A DNA stretch of 64,000 bases, taken from Halichondria panicea (lineage: Eukaryota > Porifera > Demospongiae > Suberitida > Halichondriidae). A program made the position numbers and the translations under genes. Every line of letters starts with the position of its first letter. Position 1 is the first letter of the stretch. This document shows, piece by piece, positions 26,012-36,610 of this stretch. Where the stretch lies: positions 3,927,442 through 3,991,441 of the forward strand of contig NC_087392.1 in assembly GCF_963675165.1 (NCBI RefSeq). The letters run 5' to 3'. The notes beneath the pieces are model-generated. The model was given only the letters and a program-made list of their open reading frames with translations, had not been told where the DNA came from and ran no database searches.

Positions 26012-26372
26012 AAGCCACACCCTTTCACACGAAAAAGGATCTGGCAACAGTATGCATGTGTAGTTGTCCCCTACGCCAGGATCTTGGTAGGTTATAGATT
26101 TGTAAAACGTTGTATCATAAAACCACACCCACATAACGTCATGAATTAGCATGCTGATAGGCTGAGCAACTATAACGGGTAGATGGCAGAAGTAAAGCGT
26201 ATCCAATAAGGAATGTAATTTATACATGTGTGTGGGCGTGGTTGTATTCTATAATTGTGTGTGGGTTGATTCCATGCATGCGCCTACCCTATAACGCAGA
26301 GTTTAAATTCCACTGGGACAACTTCACATGACGCACACTGTTGCCAGACCCTTTTTCGTGTAAAGGGGCATA
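26012..26372. repeat. Foldback MITE, arms ACACGAAAAAGGATCTGGCA
   Basis: The left arm CACACGAAAAAGGATCTGGC and right arm CCAGACCCTTTTTCGTGTAA are inverted. The match continues through AACAGT(A/G)TGC and GTTGTCCC, giving about 60-bp arms. It has no coding capacity. Confidence 0.8.
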
Positions 26373-26390
26373 GCTTGAGACTAGGTGTCC

Positions 26391-26449
26391 ATGCAGTACG
26401 AAGCATTGTCAGCTGGCAGAGACTCAGTGGACGTTGTACAGAGACATGG
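26391..26449 (+). CDS. Possible first exon of an unidentified gene
   Basis: An ATG opens 19 codons (MQYEALSAGRDSVDVVQRH) ending at a consensus GTGAGT donor. The codon composition looks like a real amino-terminal exon. No continuing exon was recognised in the next several kilobases, so this is tentative. It starts 19 bp after a foldback MITE. Confidence 0.2.
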
Positions 26450-27860
26450 TGAGTGCCTGCAGGGAATCACTGTGTGTGTTGGGAGATTGTGGCTACTCTG
26501 GTAGTCGTACGAGAGGCAGTGGGTGTGGTTTGATTTAGATATTGCTTCTGTTTACAGTCATTGTGTGTTGTATAGCCTCGTTCCCATGCTGATTTTTCTC
26601 TGTATTTATGGAGTAAATATGTCATTACTCATACTTTTGAAAGTGAGGGAAAATTATATTAAGCATCTACGAGGTTACTTTACTAGCTATTTTACAAACT
26701 GCTTAAAATTATTATATGTACATTGTTTCTAGCGGCCTGGAATTGAGGCTACATTTTGACTTCTATTTAGGATGCAACATAACTGTCAATTCAGCAGTTG
26801 CCTACCTTTAGAGGTCTAACGATCGAGGGTATTGCATGTTATACTGCCTAGTATATATAGCTACTGTATTTGCATGCGCTTAGTATAATTACGTCAACAT
26901 GTACACTTAATTGTTCTGTACGTATACTTTACAGTAACTGTAAATCTTGCTGTATAAACCATTTCTGTGGTGATTTATGGCTTTTAAATGAGCGACTACC
27001 GGTTATCTTCTAACACTTCTAATTAATCCAGACACTTTTTGGTTGTTCTAATACAGCGGACACTCTGGTTGCTCAGTCAATTTTACGGACAACACCTTGA
27101 AAAGTTAAGATACATTCCAAGCAATGTAATACTATAGCCAGCAAGTTTGCATGCTGCAGTTAGATAGCTTGACTCGGGATTAGCTAGTTTTTAGATAGCT
27201 GCAACTGTTCACTCGCACACTGTTCTTAGCTAACTCGCATGCTTGTTCCGGACATCTCACGTGCTCTATAAAGATCTGTACCAGGACAATTTCCAAAATA
27301 CCTATTTTTTGTTGTCTGATAAATTACACCTGTTTGCTACTCTCTCCAAGTCAGCCAACTTGGAAGTGCTCGAGTGGCTATATATATATACGAATGTCAA
27401 ACAAGCTTCAGGCTAACAGAGTGCTGGCTATAGTGTTCTACCGTTCTAGCTGGACCCAGAGCAAAATATCTTCTCAACACTTAAGAGCCTCCTCTAATGC
27501 AGAAAGTATATCTGTGCATATGCTGAGCATCGATTTAGACAATAACAGGCAAATACGATAGCCCCGCCTCTTCCCTGATAATGTCTCTCTGATGTAGCTG
27601 TATATACTTCATCCATACTTTATCTTCGTTTATGATAACATTTTTACTAGCAGTTTTACAGATAATCTTACTAGCGCATGCTTCGCAAACATGTATACCA
27701 AGCCATATTTTTCGATCTAGCGTTATGTGAGGGACCGGAAATTTGGAGTATTGGGGATAGTTAAGAGAACGTTGATAATCAGTTTTCACAGTCAATTCGA
27801 TGGCAAATACAAAACTCAATACTTAAATACTAAACCCTGTTTCTAGAACGTTCTACTAAC
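26450..27860. other. AT-rich region, nothing recognised
   Basis: Short open frames on both strands have no recognisable motifs or splice flanks. A short TA run lies at about 27,380-27,390. No RNA gene or inverted repeat was identified. Confidence 0.4.
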
Positions 27861-27874
27861 AAAACACATTTATC

Positions 27875-28530
27875 TTTAGAAAATGCTTGTCACAAATGGT
27901 GCAATCTGATTGGTTACTTGGAGGTCCTTTATTTCTCATATAGAGACCTCTCAGTCATTCAGAGGTCTTCTATGGAGGTCCATTGTATGTTCACTACATG
28001 CATTTAAGTTATAATTATAACACGGGCACAAAGGATGTATGGAATATATTGCACTGAAGCACGAGGGCTGAGTGCAATATATGCCATGCATCCCGAGTGC
28101 ACGTGTTATAACTAGTTTATATCCCGAGGGCATAGCAACGTAACACTGTCTTAGTAACACAATATAAACTGCACAAAAAGATGACAAAGACAACTCTACA
28201 TAGCTCCATCTCTTCTCTCTTCTAGACGCCAGTATATGCAGCGTATAAGATTGGCATAACCGACGAATGGCTTGACACAAAATTGTTGGAGTTCCAACGC
28301 TGAAAACTGTAAAACAGCCCCACCCCACTACTGCTGCAAAGAAACAGCCCCACCCTACTTACTATTGCTGCCGAAGAAACAGCCCCACCCACTACTCAGT
28401 GTAACTGCTGCGAAGAAACAGCCCTCCACTATCTCGGCATCACAACCAAGCCAAAGAAGCTCGCCTCTACACTGCTGCAAAACAGCTCAAGCCCCCAGCA
28501 AAAATAGCCGCTTCTAGTGCTATGGTGAAG
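27875..28530. repeat. Dispersed repeat 'GAAAATGCTTGTCACAAA', copy 1
   Basis: The 120-bp left part is nearly identical to 37,448-37,570, sharing GGTGCAATCTGATTGGTTAC, TTGGAGGTCCTTTATTTCTC and TTCAGAGGTCTTCTATGGAG. A hairpin around AACACGGGCAC / GTGCACGTGTT follows. The right part holds a degenerate tandem array of AGAAACAGCCCCACCC units (28,314-28,450). Confidence 0.7.
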
Positions 28531-28683
28531 CAGAATTAACATGCATCACAAAGTCGAGGACTAGGTCTAGGAACACAGAATCTTCCACAAAATGAGCCTT
28601 GGACAATTTTAAAACCTGCATGGTTGCAAAGAAGAAACTCCAGTAGTGCTGAACATTCCTGCATGGCTGAACTTACTTTGATA

Positions 28684-28919
28684 TACCGTATAGCGCGAAA
28701 TTTTCGAGGGGCTTAATTTTCGCAGATTTCGTGGGTAGCAATCCTACACGAGAATTAAGTCCACGAAAATTGTTCATTAGAATTACCTGCTATAACGTGC
28801 TAAGATTTAAAGGCGGGGCTTCCGGTAAGCAGTCATTCCGCGAACATTGTGCAATGAAAATGCTTTTAGAGGCCAATCCACGAAATATAAGTGCCTCAAA
28901 AATTTCGCACTATATGGTA
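28684..28919. repeat. MITE family 'ACCGTATAGCG', copy 3
   Basis: The left TACCGTATAGCGCGAAATTT and right AAATTTCGCACTATATGGTA form terminal inverted repeats. Internal CGCGAACATT and CCACGAAA words match the 46,854-47,060 copy. Confidence 0.8.
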
Positions 28920-28925
28920 CTTGTT

Positions 28926-29143
28926 ATTTCTCATGATACAATATTTAATTGTCTAATGCCGGAGGGGCGTTTTGTGGAGTATGGCATCACAGAAGAAATG
29001 AGCTTTGGGAACAGAGGAGCCTTTGACAAATTCTGGGACTGGTTCATGCCAAACTATATAAACACTGCAGTGTCTGTTAATTCATTTCAATGGGTACACC
29101 ATGGATCTCATCAACACCTTTTTTGGCATGCATGCACCAAATA
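28926..29143 (+). other. Unassigned open stretch, possible gene fragment
   Basis: A plus-strand frame of about 70 codons abuts a MITE and contains GNRGAFDKFWDWFMP. Its amino-acid composition looks more protein-like than neighbouring frames. No family was recognised, and no splice sites or start are convincing. It could be a relic exon or chance. Confidence 0.2.
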
Positions 29144-29265
29144 AGCTATACAAATGCTGTATTGCTATACATGTAACTCTTTTAGTTAGGTATACATGAA
29201 TGGACTGACAATAGTACGATAATGAAACTGAAGAAAAGATGAGTGTCCGACCAACACTGGTTTAC

Positions 29266-29344
29266 CTGGGTTTGCAGGGTTGGCTGCAGCCATTACTGTC
29301 AGAGCAAGGAGCAGAAGAATGCTTAAAATGACAGAAGACTTCAT
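29266..29344 (-). pseudogene. Orphan signal-peptide exon, mirror copy of MACPF/ApeC exon 1
   Basis: Encodes MKSSVILSILLLLALTVM plus AAANPANP, ending on the same phase-1 GTAAAC donor as the functional exon at 30,042-30,120 and with the same 79-bp length. It is an intact hydrophobic signal peptide. Minus-strand sequence beyond it shows no counterpart of the acidic, MACPF or ApeC exons, so it is probably an orphan left by an inverted duplication. It could still be transcribed as a divergent non-productive transcript, or splice to an exon not recognised here. Confidence 0.75.
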
Positions 29345-29428
29345 CAAGACAATCTAATCTGATGATGAAGAAGTTTGAAGTTTTTCTTTAGTGGATGACT
29401 AAGTTGATGGGAAGCTAAGACCTTACTT

Positions 29429-29434
29429 TTTATA
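29429..29434 (-). promoter_or_regulatory. Mirror-copy TATA box
   Basis: TATAAA on the minus strand, about 90 bp upstream of the orphan signal exon ATG. The spacing is almost identical to that of the right-hand copy. Confidence 0.45.
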
Positions 29435-29953
29435 TGGAAGGGGGTTATATCTCCAGTGCGCATGCGTAGAGTCCTGAGATTGATCAGACCACACTTAATC
29501 AATTTAAGCTTTCCTTCTATTACAGAGGGCATTGAATGCCAGTGTAACAATATACAAGATCTATTATGAAAAACCACAAGTCATAGCGTTTCCTTCCTAA
29601 GAATACTGGCGCAGGCTCTGTATAGTAGGTCACAGTTCTGATAATGTGTTTCCTAGTATTCTATGAATAGATAGATGATCCTTTCCTTCTATGCAGACGG
29701 AAACCAGTAGGATGGACGTCCCCTTTAGGATTTAAAGTTCGCCTGCATTGGGACAGCCACTTTGCCACTTGCCACACTATGAATTGGAATTTTGAGTGGC
29801 TTCGCCTGCTGCTTAGAAAGAAGGACCATCTGTCTATTCTAGGAAATAGATTATCAAAACTGCATGTGCCCTCTGTAATGAGAAGGAAAGCTGATAATTG
29901 CAATTTCAGGGCTCCACACATGCGCACTGAAGTCTGAAAATCTAACCCTTGCA

Positions 29954-29959
29954 TATAAA
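29954..29959 (+). promoter_or_regulatory. TATA box of the MACPF/ApeC gene
   Basis: TATAAA in GCATATAAAGAGGAGG, 88 bp upstream of the ATG. The element and its spacing are conserved in the inverted copy. That is the main support, beyond the motif itself. Confidence 0.55.
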
Positions 29960-30041
29960 GAGGAGGTCTTAGCTTCTCATCAATTCAGTCATCACTGAAG
30001 CAGAACTTTTTTGTCATCGGTCAAGAAATTAGAGTGTCTTG

Positions 30042-32062
30042 ATGAAGTATTCTGCCATTTTAGGCATTCTTTTGCCCCTTGCTCTGGCAGTAATGGCTGC
30101 AGCCAACCCTGCAAACCCAGGTAAACCAGCGTTAATTGGTTGGATACTCATATTTTCGTATAGTATATACTATTGTCAGTCCATTCATACATTATAGCTA
30201 ACTATAGTTGATATACATGTGTAGCGATGCAGTGTGATTTTAATGTACATGCAATAATAATAATGGTACATACATGCATAGATGTCGAAGAGGTGGAAGA
30301 ACTATTGGGAGACATTGCCAAGAATGAGAAATATCCTGATGATGCCCAAATTGAGAAGAATGATATAGGTGAGTGATGAGTCTAGCTAGTCAGTACCCCG
30401 AGTGCAAATTCTGATATTTACACCGTGCAGTTTCAAGTACTTTCCATGCCTGCATGTATACGGTGCTAAAATACATTCAATCCATGCATAGTTCTAATAA
30501 TTATACTCGATCTTTATTAGTTGATGATTTAGAAGATGAGCGTTTAGCACTCAAGCAAAAAGATGCAGATGAACGGCTTGCACTAGTTCAACAGCTGGAT
30601 ATGGACGAGTTTGATGATGCAAAAGAAATGAATGAGAGTCCTGGTCAGTATTCACTGCATGAGGTCACTCGTTTTATAGCCATTCCGATTGTGCATGCAT
30701 TGAAATCTGTGTTGAATAGCACTAATAGCTCTAATTATGGCTCATGGCAGGAACATGCTGTATAACTTGAACAACCAGCTATGCACCCCCTTTCTCCAAT
30801 ATACAGCAAAAGCAGAGAGTAACAGCAATGAAAACGTTGTGATAGAACAGGATGAGCCATACAACGTAATAACAGAAGACGATGGTGGAGCAAAGTGTAA
30901 GTACACGTTATAGTACGTCTATAATGAGAAGTGACTATACAGTAAACTCTTGTTAATCCGGTCACCCTTGGGACAGTGCAACTTGAGAGGTAGCTGTATT
31001 TCAGAAAATAGCCTCGGCTAAAAAACCGATCTACCTCGAATCTAATTTTGCGATTCTGTCTCAAGGATAATGAATCGTTTTGCTCTCTATTTATTAAGTG
31101 TAGTTGCCAAACCACACCCAAAACGCCATATCCATCTGTAATAAACATACATTGAAAACCTTGTTTGGGGCAGCCAGTACTGGCCAGTATAGTGAGTGGC
31201 CGCATTTCATTGAGTGTTGTGCAGTCAGGGGCGTAGCCAGGGGGGTGCTAGGGGTGCTCGAGCCCCCCCCCCCAACCTGCCGGAGTCAAGTATATACAGA
31301 TCACAGAGAACTGTATCTGATTATCCAGCTAAGCACCCCTTCTCTTCAAGATCTTGCGCAGTTAGGCTGTTAGCTAGCAAGTATAGGCAAGGAAAACGAT
31401 TCAGTCTCTAAACTGTGGCTTAAATCTATAAACTAGTTCTCTTTTGTGATTGTGCCAGCTTCTTCTCTATGCAAATAAAGCTTCAGCCACACCCAACTCG
31501 GCAGATAAGTTAACTAGAGCACTAAAGTGCATGCAAACCCTCGTCCGGCTGGTGACATAATTAAGAAACCAGAAGAGTGATATAATGCAGTGCATGTAGT
31601 GATGTATGACTGAGCTGTCTAGCATGCACAGCAACTCAGGAGCAATAAAACTAAACCAGATGCTGAGTTTTAGTGGTACATAGATATATGCACTGTGGAT
31701 CACAGCAAAGAAGCTTGGAGTCTCAGAGAAGTATGGCTCCTGGAGTAGGACCTAGCAGTCTGCTTAGTGGCCTAGTCTGCTACAGAGACAGCAAGCCATC
31801 ACAATTCTAGCTTTCTATTAGCGACCCTTTTCCATTGTTCCTTGTACGGAATCACTTCAGCTGTAAATACGTATAGGGTGCCTCGAATAAAGGCCGTGTG
31901 TAGTTAGCTAGCTGCCAACGTGTAAATTAGTTTTTGCTCGCTTTTATTCGACAACAAAGCTTTAACATCAAATTAAAAGCTACTACCTTGTTGTGTTGAG
32001 GCTATCCATGGCATAAACACAGTGCTATCGCATCCAGGTGAGTAGACTGAGAATAGATCTAC

Positions 32063-32100
<38 letters not shown>

Positions 32101-35100
32101 TGACTGACTACTATAACCCGTGGCGCCGCGCCTCGGGTTAATTATGACGTCATTAATAAGAGGTGTAGCTTCCGGTGAACCAAAAATTTCGGCGCTGTGC
32201 GGCTAAATATCAGGCACTTTGCGCCCTCTTTCATCTATAATAGCACCCCTTTCTCCAAAATCCTTGGCTACGCCCCTGGCAGTAAACATCTAGCTAGCAA
32301 TCCCAACCAAACCAAAATGGCCGGTATATCGAGGTAGCAGTACTTCAGAGAGCCAGAATAGTGAGAGTCTACTGTAATACAATCATGTTATAGCTCTATT
32401 TATAGCGACGAAAGTTTTGATAAGCAAACATAATATGACCACAAAAAGCTGTTGATATTATTGGTTGGCATGAGGCAATGGGATCTATGTTATGTACACA
32501 GGCACTACACAAGTCAACACATGCAACAATAGTCTACATGCTTGCTAAGCAGCTTTGTTGAAGCCTTTTAAAGGCCACAACTTCCATAGAGGCAGCACAC
32601 TGACCTTTTGAACCACAATGCAAACTAAAATGACACTGACGAAACTGTTCCAGATTTTGTGCGATTAATCAGGGGTCCATTTTATATATTCATATGCATC
32701 TCGTGGACCTATTATCCAATGCACTATAATAGCAATGACATACGAGGAAGAGATGGCATTTAAAGATGAGCTCGATGCTAAAATGGAAGAACATCAAGGT
32801 GGGGTATATATACATTAAGCAGGCTATAATGCAGTGACACGCATCGTACAACACGCTATAGCAATTGAAGATTATGGTGATGAGCAACAAGAAACTGACC
32901 CCAAGATTGATGATGAATTAGTTGCCAAAGAGAGTAGTATAAGTAAGTGGCTTGTATGTAATTCAGAAGATTATTGCACGTTTCATGGAAAATAGAATCA
33001 AAGGATGATTATTCGATTCCTAATTTGTGTATATATAGTTGAAGAGCCCGATCAAACAGCTGAAATAGAAATAAATTCTGCTTCCTTGGTGACAAGATAT
33101 GCTGGAATGGGCTACAACCTTCTGCAAGCCAATCCAGAAGGAGACTTTAATCGCGGTGGGGTCGACCCTGGAATCAAAACAACTCGATTTGTATTCAAAC
33201 AAACGTACAGTCAGGGGAATAACATATTCTACCAAGGAAGAAGAATGCAAGTACCTGATCAAGTGACGTTCCACCAAACGCATAGCTGTGTTCAGACACA
33301 TTCGACCAAAGCTTACAGTGGACAAGCCAGTTACAGGAAAGAGCTCTCACTCAATGTGGAAGCTGCCGGTAAGAAATCCATTCTCGTTCACCAAGCATGC
33401 ATGCATGCAGTTCTTTTTATACATGCAGCCTCCTACAATGGACTTTTATTTTCAGCGAGGTTTGCACTTAGCAGTGGTGAGTGCATCTAAAACACATGCT
33501 CTGTCTGTATTGTATGCATATTTCGTTCTGAGCTGTATTATAAGGTTAGTTGATAACGGGATTACATTATTATTCAGGAATGCAAAGAGCCCAAGCTTCG
33601 ACCACAACTTCCCATTCAGTTATTGTTCAGGAAACAAAAAATTGTAACTATGCACAAACACGATACAAACTGGCCAATGCTCTGAGTGGTGCACATGGAT
33701 ATGAGCTGACAGAGAACTTCAAAAATGCAATTAGGCTGCTTCCTTCAACGTACTCTGCAAGGGAGTACACTCAATTCCTTGATAACTGGGGAACTGTAAG
33801 TTTTAGTCTTTAATCCTTATTATAATCTGCATGTAATTATATGTGCCTGAACGTTTAGCATATCCTTGAAGAGGTTGCTGTAGGAACAAGAAGTATCAAA
33901 AGAATGCAGGCATCTTACAATCAAGTGTATTCATTCTTGAGTCAACAGGTAAGTATGCATCATCCCGTGCAGGTCATTCAATGCTGGCCGGTATATAATT
34001 ATTACATCAGAGAATAACATATAATTGTATATAGTTATAGCAAAGGTCGAATGATGCTAAAAGCTGATGTGCTCATAATTAATGTGATTATTTTTTAGGA
34101 CTCAAATGCTATAAGTGTCAGTGGGAGCTATGGTCGTGGTAGTGGATCAGTCTCTATTGATATCAACACTCTGAACCAGAGAGTCAACCAGAACACACGT
34201 TTTGGACGACAGATGCAACTTATTAATATTGGAACCCAGCAAGTTCCTCTGCCTCTTCATGTGAAAGTAGTACCCATTTCAATAGCTTTGAATGATCATC
34301 TTTGGGATGAAGCTAGTCTGACTGTAATCAGGAGGAAAAAAGTCCACATGAAGAAGGCTCTGGTCGACTATCCAGCAAACAAACGAGCTAGGATCGGTGC
34401 TGGTAAGTATACCATTAAATATGATGCAGATTTCTGCATGCCAATAATTGTGAAGAGTTGTAGCTATAATTATAGTATTGTGTTTTGGTTGTATAATAAT
34501 TGTAGTCAGAGATGTGACATTATATACCATCACTTGGCATGCAGATCCTCCAATAAGTCTTCAGGTACACTGGCCAAATGGAAAATACTCAATGCTCGAA
34601 ACCACACACGGATGCCCCTCAGGATGGTCCAGTGGGTGGAGATATCAGGACAACGAAGACAGGCGCAATGCAAATCGATGGAGCCCGTCTAACATTGCTT
34701 CTTACCTTAAATTTGGCACTGGAAGCAATTTCAAAACGTATTACTGCACGAAGACGCATATTAATCTCGTGAACGACAATGTATTTATTTGGCCGAGGGG
34801 AAAGTACTGCATTGCTCGACACGGTGGCAGCTGCCCCAGTCATTTCTACTCCGGCTTTCGATACTGGGACGATGAAGATAGGAGAAATGCTAATACCAAA
34901 CAAGGTGTACTCCCTGATGGCTCTTATGGAGGTAACACAAAGACCGAGTACTGCTGCAGAAGCGATGGTAACGCCCATACTGAGGTTCTTCTCCCTCCAA
35001 CAAGGCCTTTTGTTCTTTATCGCTATCAGGGCACTTGTCAGAAAGTCAAAGGAATGAACAACCGAAGTCTCTACATATATTTTGACGATGAAGACAGTCG

Positions 35101-35188
35101 CAATGCTAATAGATGTGGAGGGCACTATTCCGATGGTTCTTGTGGTGGAAATCACGAGCTTCATCTCTGCTACTACACACCACGCTAG
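30042..35188 (+). CDS. Apextrin-like secreted MACPF + ApeC protein, 11 exons
   Basis: Exons 30042-30120, 30282-30368, 30521-30643, 30807-30896, 32733-32798, 32862-32942, 33039-33368, 33578-33795, 33859-33948, 34099-34402, 34545-35188. GT..AG borders and phases all agree (2,112 bp, 703 residues). Order: signal peptide (MKYSAILGILLPLALAVM), then five short phase-1 exons giving a strongly acidic Asp/Glu region (about 27-175). Next comes a MACPF-type pore-forming domain opening YAGMGYNLLQANPEGD and containing the family signature as YTQFLDNWGTH (split by an intron after WGT). Last is a carboxy-terminal ApeC domain of about 215 residues with three related units (WPNGKY...GCP, WPRGKY...SCP, and FDDEDSRNAN) rich in paired cysteines. 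In this family ApeC binds microbial glycans and MACPF oligomerises in membranes. Function here (immune or developmental effector) is inference. The 1.8-kb intron 4 holds a nested transposon. Confidence 0.93.
30945..32380. repeat. Dispersed repeat B copy 3, split by a transposon
   Basis: The left half 30,945-31,225 (GGTCACCCTTGGGACAGTGC, TTGGGGCAGCCAGTACTGG) and the right half 32,279-32,380 (GCAGTAAACATCTAGCTAGC, GGCCGGTATATCGAGGTAGC, GAGAGTCTACTGTAA) join into one repeat B. Uninterrupted copies read straight through TTTTGTGCAGTAAACAT here. It lies inside intron 4 of the MACPF/ApeC gene. Confidence 0.85.
31226..32278. mobile_element. Non-autonomous DNA transposon, TIR CAGGGGCGTAGCCAGG, 5-bp TSD
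   Basis: The left terminus CAGGGGCGTAGCCAGG and right terminus CTTGGCTACGCCCCTG are inverted. The flanks GCAGT (31,221-31,225) and GCAGT (32,279-32,283) are a target-site duplication. It is 1,053 bp with no transposase frame, and contains an (ACAG)n microsatellite at about 32,061-32,100. Its superfamily is uncertain because this terminal motif is shared by several DNA-transposon groups. Confidence 0.88.
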
Positions 35189-35463
35189 TGTGTAGTTTGG
35201 CCCTGAACTATTATGCTGATTAGCAGCTGGACTTATAATACATTATTCGTATCTATGCATGCAGAATAATTTATGCTGTTTGTACTTTTACAGTGAGTTT
35301 GACTTTTAGAGCCAGTTTTGTAGAAACTTTTTGTCGGTTTTGACTCTTTACCTATTGCAACCATGCATGAGATTAATCTCAGCTACGAATCTTGTACTGG
35401 CAAGGGGAGACGTGACAATGCATCAGCATTGCTGTGTGCTTGAATTGGATATTGTAGATCTAT
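35189..35463. other. 3' flank of MACPF/ApeC gene
   Basis: Contains a short worn piece resembling the TAGGCCCTGATAAATTATGC MITE (TTTGGCCCTGAACTATTATG at about 35,198, AATAATTTATGCTG at about 35,266). Otherwise untranslated or intergenic. Confidence 0.4.
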
Positions 35464-36610
35464 CTAGTCATAACCTGAGAGAACATTTTCCCAACGTTGG
35501 AGACGAGCGGCGCTAGGGACGGTATCCTTTTCTTTGGGCCAAAATAATATCGCTGTCAGGGGTTTGTGATCAGTGAACAAAGTGAATTTTCTACCATACA
35601 AATAGATCTACTGGTGAAACTTCGTAGTACCGAATATCAATCCAATGCTTCTTTCTCGAAGTTTGCTGTTAGCATACGTGAAGCAAAACAGATTGGTCTA
35701 TCAGCCCCATTCGGTAGTATACATGAGAAATAACGGCCGTAGGCTGAAGCATCTGCAGACATGTTGATTGGTAGGTCCGGGTCATAGTGGGTGAGCACAT
35801 CAGATGATGTGAGTTGTTTCTTTGCTTCTGCAAAAGCTTCCTGACATTCCTGTGTCCATTCCCGCTTATGATTGATGATTCTAAAGAGGTTCTGGATGAA
35901 ATGTCCATAGTAATTCAGCAACCCGAGGAAGGAGCGAAGTTCCTAAACATTTTTTGGTTCTGGAGCCTGTGCGATAGCATCAACTCTACTTGGAAGAGCT
36001 TGGATTCCATGTTTGCTGATTTGTTGACCAAGATGTTCTACCGACTCGGCTAAAAAGATACATTTATTCAATCGCAACCAGTGTTCCGTAAAAAGTTTAA
36101 AGACTTGCTCGGCCTCCATGTTGTGTAGGGTGGTCTTCTTCGTCCACTCCTGTTATCAACAGATCGTCTAAGTAGCAGATAACACGAGATACTCCACGTA
36201 GGATAGTGTCCATGAGTCTCAGGAATATTGCTGGGGCTGACGCCACGCCAAAGGGAAGTCGGCTGAACTGGTATAACTCTGTTGATGGTCACGTATTTGG
36301 TAGAGTCCTGTAGATAATACTGTGACAAATCGAGCTTGGTGAAAAGGGAACCATTTGCTTATTGTGAATGGGTCTTCGGGTTTAGGCAAGGTGTACTGAT
36401 TAACTTCAATTCAATGTCTTGGTTGATAGTCACTTTACAGTCGCCGCAAAATCGAAAACGTGCGACCAACGGCGCAGCACAGTCAATGCTAGACTGCAGG
36501 CTGTCAAATTCATCTCTCCAATAGCCGCATAGGGATCAACTGGATGTGGCTTGAAAAACCGAGGATCGAGTAATAGCGTCCGGCCATACTCTGAGAGTGG
36601 TTTTGCGTGA
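35464..36610 (-). pseudogene. Ty3/Gypsy retrotransposon pol relic (reverse transcriptase + RNase H)
   Basis: Read on the minus strand, broken frames show the Ty3/Gypsy order: FCGDCKVTIN, then TLPKPEDPF, the catalytic YLDD box (36,162-36,173, ICYLDDLL), the SFLGLLNYYGHF connection, DASAYG, and RNase H-like LFTDHKPLT. The relic ends at LQRWENVLSGYD. There are several frameshifts and at least one in-frame stop just before LNYYGHF, and neither integrase nor LTRs are seen. It is a dead fragment, about 1.1 kb against a usual 4-6 kb element. Confidence 0.9.

Larger units (their letters stand above)
29195..30175. repeat. Inverted duplication of promoter, signal exon and intron start
   Basis: The right arm (about 29,640-30,175) reads into the MACPF/ApeC gene. 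The left arm is its diverged reverse complement. Matched parts are the intron-1 start (GTAAACCAG...ACTATTGTCAGTCCATTCAT), the 79-bp signal exon, the leader (AGGTCTTAGCTTC, ATCAA.TTAGTCATC), the TATA box and further upstream pieces (GAATAGA.AGATG.TCCTT). Confidence 0.85.

Noticed and set aside
27535..27819. 94-codon minus-strand frame
   Set aside because: No motif, no splice flanks, no neighbouring exon; composition compatible with chance.
28314..28450. CRISPR-like repeats
   Set aside because: Units are unequal and have no unique spacers; this is a eukaryotic tandem repeat.
28272..28517. 81-codon Pro/Gln/Ser-rich frame
   Set aside because: Arises from the degenerate AGAAACAGCCCCACCC tandem array of a dispersed repeat also present near 38,500.
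31214..31411. 65-codon frame containing GARGARAPPPNLPES
   Set aside because: Lies across the terminus of the 31,226-32,278 transposon; the G/C-rich tip gives a stop-free run by composition.
34779..35057. 92-codon plus-strand frame in a second phase
   Set aside because: Overlaps the ApeC coding exon in another frame and has no splice or start context.
34619..35164. 181-codon minus-strand frame
   Set aside because: Antisense of the ApeC exon 34545-35188; composition and lack of motifs fit a shadow frame.
35464..36610. Functional retrotransposon
   Set aside because: Several frameshifts, an internal stop, and no integrase or LTR; only a relic.
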